NCBI RefSeq assembly: GCF_014873535.1
Contig: NZ_JADBEF010000001.1
Span: forward strand, 2,914,001 to 2,978,000
Origin: Nonomuraea africana
GTDB lineage: Bacteria; Actinomycetota; Actinomycetes; Streptosporangiales; Streptosporangiaceae
Direction: 5' to 3'
DNA length: 64,000 nucleotides
Of the stretch, positions 59,273-64,000 are shown one piece after another. The notes beneath the pieces were generated by a model. It saw only the letters and a list, made by a program, of their open reading frames with translations. It was not told the DNA's origin and did not search any database. The position numbers and the translations under genes are program-made. Position 1 is the first letter of the stretch. Each line of letters starts with the position of its first letter.

Positions 59273-60111
59273 ATGTCGCAGCCAGCAGAAGACGCCATTG
59301 GTGAGGTCGTCTCCCTCTGGCGGTATCCCGTCAAGTCCATGATGGGAGAGGAGCTGAACGCCGCCGAGGTCGGCAAACGTGGACTGCTGGGAGACCGCGC
59401 CTACGCTCTGCTGGACGCCTCCGACGGGAGGATCGCCAGCGCGAAGAACCCACGCAAGTGGCCGGAGATGTTCCAGTACCGCGCCGCGTTCGTCGAGCCT
59501 CCGCACAGCGGCGCGAAGATGCCTGCCGTCCGCGTCACCCTGCCGGATGGCACGGTGTTTGCCAGCGACGAAGCGAACCTCCAGGAGTCTCTTTCGCGTG
59601 CGCTCGGTCGCAAGGTGACGCTCGCGTCCGCCGAGTCCAGCCGGGAGCGACAGGCCGAGGAATACTGGCCGGACATCGACGGCCTCGACTATCGGGAAAC
59701 CGTCACCGACTTCGACCTGCCGGATGGCACGTTCTTCGACTGTGCCGTCATCCACGTGCTGGCCACCGCGACCCTCGACCGGCTCCGCGAGCTCTATCCC
59801 CAGGGCCGATTCGAGGTCCGGCGCTTCCGGCCGAACGTCGTCGTGGAGACGTTCGAGCACGTGAAGGACTTCGTGGAGGACACCTGGATCGGCCAGACGC
59901 TCCGAGTCGGGGACGAGGTGCGCCTGGCTGTCACCGGGCCATGCCCCCGATGTGTGATGATCACCCTAGACCAGGGCGATCTCCCCAGGGATCCCGGCAT
60001 CCTGCGCACGGCAGCTCAGACCATGAGGTCAATGTCGGTGTGTACGCCTCCGTACTGCGGGGCGGGCGGGTCCGCCGCGGTGACGCCATCAGGCTGGAGT
60101 CCGGGACCTAG
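59273..60111 (+). CDS. MOSC-domain protein, frameshifted near its end
   Basis: About 270 residues if repaired. GEVVSLWRYPVKSMMGEELN is the MOSC N-terminal start, FRPNVVVETF and GPCPRCVMITLDQGD hold the conserved Cys of molybdenum-cofactor sulfurase C-terminal proteins. Near 60015 the frame shifts: the natural end HEVNVGVYASVLRGGRVRRG then DAIRLESGT lies in the next frame, while the current one runs into the IS5 arm to 60178. The MOSC fold handles sulfur transfer or oxime reduction. May be partly active. Confidence 0.75.
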
Positions 60112-60292
60112 GCAGTCTCGTTTGGATCATCGGGCGGACCAAAGGAAGATCTCTGCGATGTGGAGTCCGGCCAGGTAGATGGTGGCGGTCTTGTCGTAGC
60201 GGGTGGCGATGCCGGCGCCACTGCTTGAGGCGGTTGGTGCATCGTTCGACGGTGTTGCGCTGCTTGTACGCCTCGTGGTCGAAGCCGGGTGG
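60107..60292 (-). repeat. 186-bp inverted repeat, right arm (IS5 C-terminus)
   Basis: Complement of 58463-58648, on the other side of the globin-MOSC unit. It carries the same IS5 transposase end (AYKQRNTVERCTNRLKQWR) with the same extra base. Confidence 0.85.
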
Positions 60293-60439
60293 ATTCGCCT
60301 CAGTTCCTCGGCGGGGAACGGCTCCCAACGAGGATTGAGGCCCGGCGCTGCCGAGCGCGTCGGCGACGCGCCGGGGTCGGCCGCCGGTGCGGAGCCACCG
60401 TCGTGAGTCCGGTCGCCGCCCAGCACGGCACGCGCCTGG

Positions 60440-60813
60440 GGCGGAGCTCAACGAGCGGCAGCAGGCCTTCCTGCACGTGCCATATGCGGCCGATCAGGAG
60501 GACGAGCACCGGGAGAAGGTCGCCGGCGGGATGGGCGCCGCGCCCGCCCGGCCCCGAGTGGCGGTGGATCGCGTACGGCGGGGCCGGCCGCCCGCGGGCC
60601 GAGCCCGGACGGCTGCAGCTGGTGCTGGCCCATCGAGGGTTGCATGATCAGGGGCCGGCTCCACTTGGAAGGGGCTGGAGCGGCGCGGGCTGCGACCTGG
60701 CCGCGCTGATCAAGCGGCGCAAGGAGAATGCCGACACGACCGAGGCAATCGCCAGCCACCGCATCGCCGCGCTGCCGGTGACGGCAGAGCGTGCCGGAGG
60801 TGTGCCAGCATGA
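60440..60813 (+). pseudogene. Remnant of an actinobacterial protein of unknown function
   Basis: LNERQQAFLHVPYAADQEDE, then in another frame PGPEWRWIAYG and LQLVLAHRGLHDQG. The order LNERQ-xx-DQE-xx-EWRWxxYG-xx-L-xx-GLxDQG recalls a repeated block in large mobile-element proteins. Frameshifted. Confidence 0.3.
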
Positions 60814-60911
60814 GACCACGCCCCGCCGGAGGCACCTTTCCTTCTCCTGGCGGGGCGGCTCACGAACTGATCGCCCGGCTCATGCGAAGTCGCTCAGCGC
60901 GCCCGCCCGGG

Positions 60912-61349
60912 TCACAATCCGATGGCGGACTTGGGGCCCAGGTAGGAGCCGGCGTCGGGCCATCCTGCCTGAGCCAGCTCGGCGAACCGGGGTGAGAAGC
61001 CGATCTCGGGCAGGGCGGCCAGCGGCACGAACCGCACGCCGCGGATCGGCGTGGTGTCGGCGCCGTCGGCGACCGCGCCCACCTCGCCGCCGACCCGGGC
61101 GGCTTCGAAGGTCATGTGGATGACGTGGGTGCCGCCATCGGGCAGATGGTCGCACACGTACAGCAACCGGCCGACCGCCACGCTGATGCCGGTCTCCTCG
61201 CGCATCTCCCGGACGAGGGCGTCGCTGAGCGTCTCGCCGGGCTCGACTTTGCCGCCGGGCAGCGACCAGGAGCGGCCGGTGCCGGTGTCCTGGTCCAACA
61301 GCAGGATCCGATCGTCCTCGATGACCACGCCCGTGACACGTACCTTCAC
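60912..61349 (-). CDS. NUDIX hydrolase
   Basis: 145 residues, single domain. A perfect 23-residue NUDIX box spans residues 33-55 (GKVEPGE, then REMREETGI), after GRSWSLPGG. Hydrolyses nucleoside diphosphates linked to X; substrate unknown, MutT-like length. GTG start at 61349 without clear ribosome site. Confidence 0.9.
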   Translation of the reverse strand: MKVRVTGVVIEDDRILLLDQDTGTGRSWSLPGGKVEPGETLSDALVREMREETGISVAVGRLLYVCDHLPDGGTHVIHMTFEAARVGGEVGAVADGADTTPIRGVRFVPLAALPEIGFSPRFAELAQAGWPDAGSYLGPKSAIGL

Positions 61350-61468
61350 CTCGGCAACCTATTCCAGCGAGTCAAGGCCGGGGCGGGGAACCCGGTTCAT
61401 CGCCAGCCCCGGTGTGCGAGCCGCCAAGGCTGGACCGGCGGCTGATCACTGCCACGACGTAGCCGTGG

Positions 61469-61741
61469 TTGTGGGACCAGCGCCCGATCGGGGTATTCCA
61501 GGGGTGGTGGCCCGACCGAGCGCTCGTCATGGGAGACGGCCACGCCGTCGAGCTCACCCCGGGCGAGTTGCGCGCCCAGGTCCCGCCTGTCGTGGAGGCG
61601 CCGCGGTCATCGGAGTTCTCCAGCGTGCTGCACGGAGTCACGCTGACGCTGTACCAGGGCGACCACATCGAAGCCCTGGTGGACAGCAACTCTGCTGAGC
61701 CCGGGCGGCGACTGCTCAACAGTTGGACGATGCCGTGGTGA
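61469..61741 (+). CDS. Small hypothetical protein
   Basis: 90 residues from TTG at 61469. VELTPGELRAQVPPVVEAPR then SSEFSSVLHGVTLTLYQGDH is well-formed but matches no family I know. It overlaps the upstream in-frame lead of the nitrilase gene. Weak call. Confidence 0.3.
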   Translation: MWDQRPIGVFQGWWPDRALVMGDGHAVELTPGELRAQVPPVVEAPRSSEFSSVLHGVTLTLYQGDHIEALVDSNSAEPGRRLLNSWTMPW

Positions 61742-61869
61742 GCCATGACGCTGGCCAGTACCACTATGTGCCAGTCACGACGATCACAGCCGTGGCCACA
61801 GCCAAGCCCTTCACCAACCGCCGGTCCGGGCCATCCGACACAACCTGGAACCGGCCATATCGTTCGCAT

Positions 61870-62670
61870 GTGACCCACACACCCACCAGAGGAGAGCCAC
61901 CACGACTGCTGTCGGTCGTGGCCGCGCAGATCCAGGTCAGCTGGACGGTCGAGGACAACCTGCAGCGTATCCGCGACGTTCTCACCCAGACGCAGGCCGA
62001 CGACCTCGTCCTTCTTCCAGAAGGAGCGCTGTCAGGGTACGGGACGGACCTGTCGGCGCTCGACGATCGCTCCCGTGCCGATGCGGCGGGCCAGGCCGCC
62101 AGCTACGTGGCCGATCTCGCCCGCCAACATGGCGTGCACGTGTTCTGCGGATCGTTGATCTGGGAGCACAGCGCATGGTGGAACGCCGCGCTCTACTTCG
62201 GTCCCAACGCCGAGCGATGGGACTACCGTAAGATCAACCTGGCGATGAACGAACGAGGCCGCCTGCGCTCAGGAGCTCGGTTGGCTCCGCTGAGCATCGC
62301 CACCCGAGCAGGGACGGTCACGGTGGGTGTGCAGATCTGCCGTGAGATCCGATTCCCCGAGCAGTGGCGGCACCTGGTCGACGCTGGCGCCGAGGTGCTG
62401 GTCTATCTCACCCACGCGGCCAATCCCACCGAGCCCTCTGGTGTCTGGCGCAGCCACCTGATCAGCCGGGCGGCCGAGAACCAGCGGTTTGTCCTGGCCT
62501 GCAATGCCGCCGAGCCTCTCCAGCACTGCCCCAGCATGATCGTCTCTCCCCGAGGCGAGGTTCTGGCGGAGACCGTCTCCACCGGCCCCGAATCACTCAG
62601 GACCACCATCGATGTGAACCAGACGAGCAACTGGTATCTCAGCCAGAGACGCGACGTATCGAACCTGTGA
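61870..62670 (+). CDS. Nitrilase-superfamily carbon-nitrogen hydrolase
   Basis: 266 residues. Catalytic triad Glu51 (LLPEGALSGY), Lys121 (YRKINLA) and Cys157 (QICREIRFPEQW) is complete, and HLISRAAENQRFVLACNAAE fits the family. Cleaves amides or nitriles; substrate unknown. GTG at 61870, with no ribosome site and a TAT-rich hexamer just upstream, so it may be leaderless; the frame upstream is not conserved. Confidence 0.85.
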   Translation: MTHTPTRGEPPRLLSVVAAQIQVSWTVEDNLQRIRDVLTQTQADDLVLLPEGALSGYGTDLSALDDRSRADAAGQAASYVADLARQHGVHVFCGSLIWEHSAWWNAALYFGPNAERWDYRKINLAMNERGRLRSGARLAPLSIATRAGTVTVGVQICREIRFPEQWRHLVDAGAEVLVYLTHAANPTEPSGVWRSHLISRAAENQRFVLACNAAEPLQHCPSMIVSPRGEVLAETVSTGPESLRTTIDVNQTSNWYLSQRRDVSNL

Positions 62671-63197
62671 CAGAACTTCCCTAGTAGTGGGCCTCTCACG
62701 GCTCTGGACATCTCGGCCGATAACTCTCCATCAGCGAGGTAGCTCGTGGCGGGTTACCCTGCGTGGCCGGCGTCGGCGGGTGTCTGCCCAGGTTGCGCTC
62801 CGGCGCGCGCAGCAGGCGAGCGCGCCCAGGTAGAGGTGGTTCGGTACGGCCCCCTCCCTGCCCGCTCCCGTGTCGGAGGTGGAGAACTACCTCCAGTAGG
62901 TTGGCGGTGTGGCCGCCGAGATCGTCGAGCACGAGCTGAGCGAGCCCTGGGAGGGCTTCCTCGCCGAACCGGCCGCGGGCAGCGGCGGTGCAGGCGTCCT
63001 CGCGCTGTCCGGAGCGAGCAGCCGGATCGAGCGTGAGCGGTGCCAGCTCTTGGCCCGTGCCAGCGTGACCGCGGTGTCGGTCCGGTGGTTCGGTGGACCC
63101 GGGCAGCCGCCCGATGCCGCACAGCACGCCCGACAGTGCCATCGGCCAGGCCGATCGCAAGTAGCCAGGTCCCGGAGGTGGAGAAGGAGTGATGAGC
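62671..63197. other. Intergenic, no supported gene
   Basis: About 530 bases. A plus frame from 62909 (EIVEHELSEPWEGFLAEPAA) and the minus frame EEALPGLAQLVLDDLGGHTA then NLLEVVLHLRH both read openly; the latter looks more protein-like but has no clear start. Confidence 0.3.
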
Positions 63198-63965
63198 ATG
63201 GAGTACGGGCAGGCGCGCATCGTGGGCACCACCGGCGACCTGGCCACCCTCGCCGAAAGCTTCCCCGCAGCGACGCCCGTCCAGATCGACGTCGAGGAGA
63301 TCGAACCAGGCCATGAACCAGGGAACTCGGCCGGGTGGGCGGTCGTGGCCAGAGTCGAGCACCTGCCGATCAGCGAACACGGCGGCCTCGCCGGACCGGG
63401 CGAGCGCATCGCCACCGGCGACCCGGACGCGGATGGCAACCGACCTCTGCTGTTCGCACCCGTGCTCGCCCTGCAGTCACGCAAGCTCGCCACGCCCGGC
63501 CAGGTAGGACCCATCGCCCGTGCCGCCGACCCGTGCCAGCGGCGCGAGGACGCCTACGAGGCGATCGAGCGTGACGGCGACGCGGCACTCTACCTGATGG
63601 AACTGCTGGAAGCGGTGGAGAACCTGCGCGACGAAGCCGACGGGGTCGCCACCGACCGAGACCGCCTCCTGCACCCGGCGGCGCGCCGCCACCTGGCCTC
63701 AGCCGTCAACGCCATGAAGGCGGCGCGCACTGCGGTAAACGAGGCCACCCGCTTCGGCAGCGTCTGCGAGCTGATCCGCGGCGGTGCCGATGAGGAGTGG
63801 ATCGACGAGATCGAAGACAGGCAACCGTGCGATGAGACAAACCTGTACGGCATGCTGGTTGACCTGCCTGGAATGCCACTTGGAGAGCTGGCCTGCCCGG
63901 TTCATGCCAAGCTGGCCGAGCAGCGCGTGCCTGAGACCAAAGTCCGCCCCAATCCACACGCATAG
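63198..63965 (+). CDS. Hypothetical protein
   Basis: 255 residues. Front half beta-rich (MEYGQARIVGTTGDLATLAE), back half helical (AALYLMELLEAVENLRDEAD, SAVNAMKAARTAVNEATRFG), with Cys at DPCQRR, VCELI, PCDET, LACPVH. ATG at 63198 has AAGGAG at eight bases, better than 63192. No family recognised. Confidence 0.55.
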   Translation: MEYGQARIVGTTGDLATLAESFPAATPVQIDVEEIEPGHEPGNSAGWAVVARVEHLPISEHGGLAGPGERIATGDPDADGNRPLLFAPVLALQSRKLATPGQVGPIARAADPCQRREDAYEAIERDGDAALYLMELLEAVENLRDEADGVATDRDRLLHPAARRHLASAVNAMKAARTAVNEATRFGSVCELIRGGADEEWIDEIEDRQPCDETNLYGMLVDLPGMPLGELACPVHAKLAEQRVPETKVRPNPHA

Positions 63966-64000
63966 CCGGCCTGGCGGCCCCCGATCATGACCTGCCTGAA

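Overview
The window is high-GC (mostly about 70 percent) DNA with actinobacterial GTG starts, GGAGG-type ribosome sites, several apparently leaderless promoters and actinobacterial protein families. I infer a Streptosporangiaceae-like filamentous actinomycete such as Nonomuraea or Streptosporangium. It reads as chromosome-arm or otherwise plastic accessory DNA: about 45 plausible intact genes sit among at least 25 decayed fragments, including pieces of Tn3, IS5 and IS630 transposases and of serine recombinases.

Layout. 1-1800: divergent tetR fragment and argG with an ARG box. 1801-5812: gene remnants, a GNAT gene coupled to an SCO6745-like gene, a divergent CGNR zinc-finger gene and an MFS transporter. 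5984-10276: glycopeptide-response-like locus vanY / vanR-vanS / vanZ, with a shared repeat in both promoter regions and a dead resolvase between. 10290-10870: gene graveyard. 10725-13960: a methyltransferase and two lower-GC exported proteins. 14068-16232: SRPBCC and SnoaL-like pair, then padR facing an NAD(P)-binding gene across a 24-bp-arm operator. 16476-18377: sigJ (ECF41) facing a SnoaL remnant and yceI. 18440-19103: graveyard. 19231-24646: MFS pump, then a rifamycin-response locus (RAE element, glycosyltransferase remnant, intact rifampin monooxygenase rox), and a truncated ABC ATPase before a DUF418 protein. 25217-28045: a serine hydrolase with an added C-terminal domain, facing a GbsR-like regulator.

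28952-38005: DUF1963, double-VOC, RTX-like secreted protein, DHFR-like reductase, zinc-finger/coiled-coil protein, unknown genes and a headless BTAD/ATPase regulator. 38136-41786: a tight operon of a catalase-like heme protein, a DyP peroxidase and two tandem paralogues of unknown function; this is the best candidate for an undescribed system. 42263-48745: GAP-family membrane protein, a GNAT fragment, Tn3 debris, an unknown repeat-like protein and an SDR. 49162-55768: prolyl oligopeptidase-like S9 enzyme, decayed radical-SAM/ureAB/ureC cluster, AraC-type regulator and a convergent DHFR-like gene. 55915-60292: IS debris and a truncated hemoglobin/MOSC module bracketed by a 186-bp inverted repeat. 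60440-63965: NUDIX hydrolase, nitrilase-family hydrolase and unknown proteins.

Functionally the intact genes concern defence and stress: cell-wall antibiotic sensing (VanRS-VanY-VanZ), rifamycin inactivation (rox), efflux (two MFS pumps), peroxide chemistry (catalase-like and DyP) and NO/O2 handling (globin with MOSC). No complete secondary-metabolite cluster, prophage, CRISPR array, tRNA or rRNA was seen.
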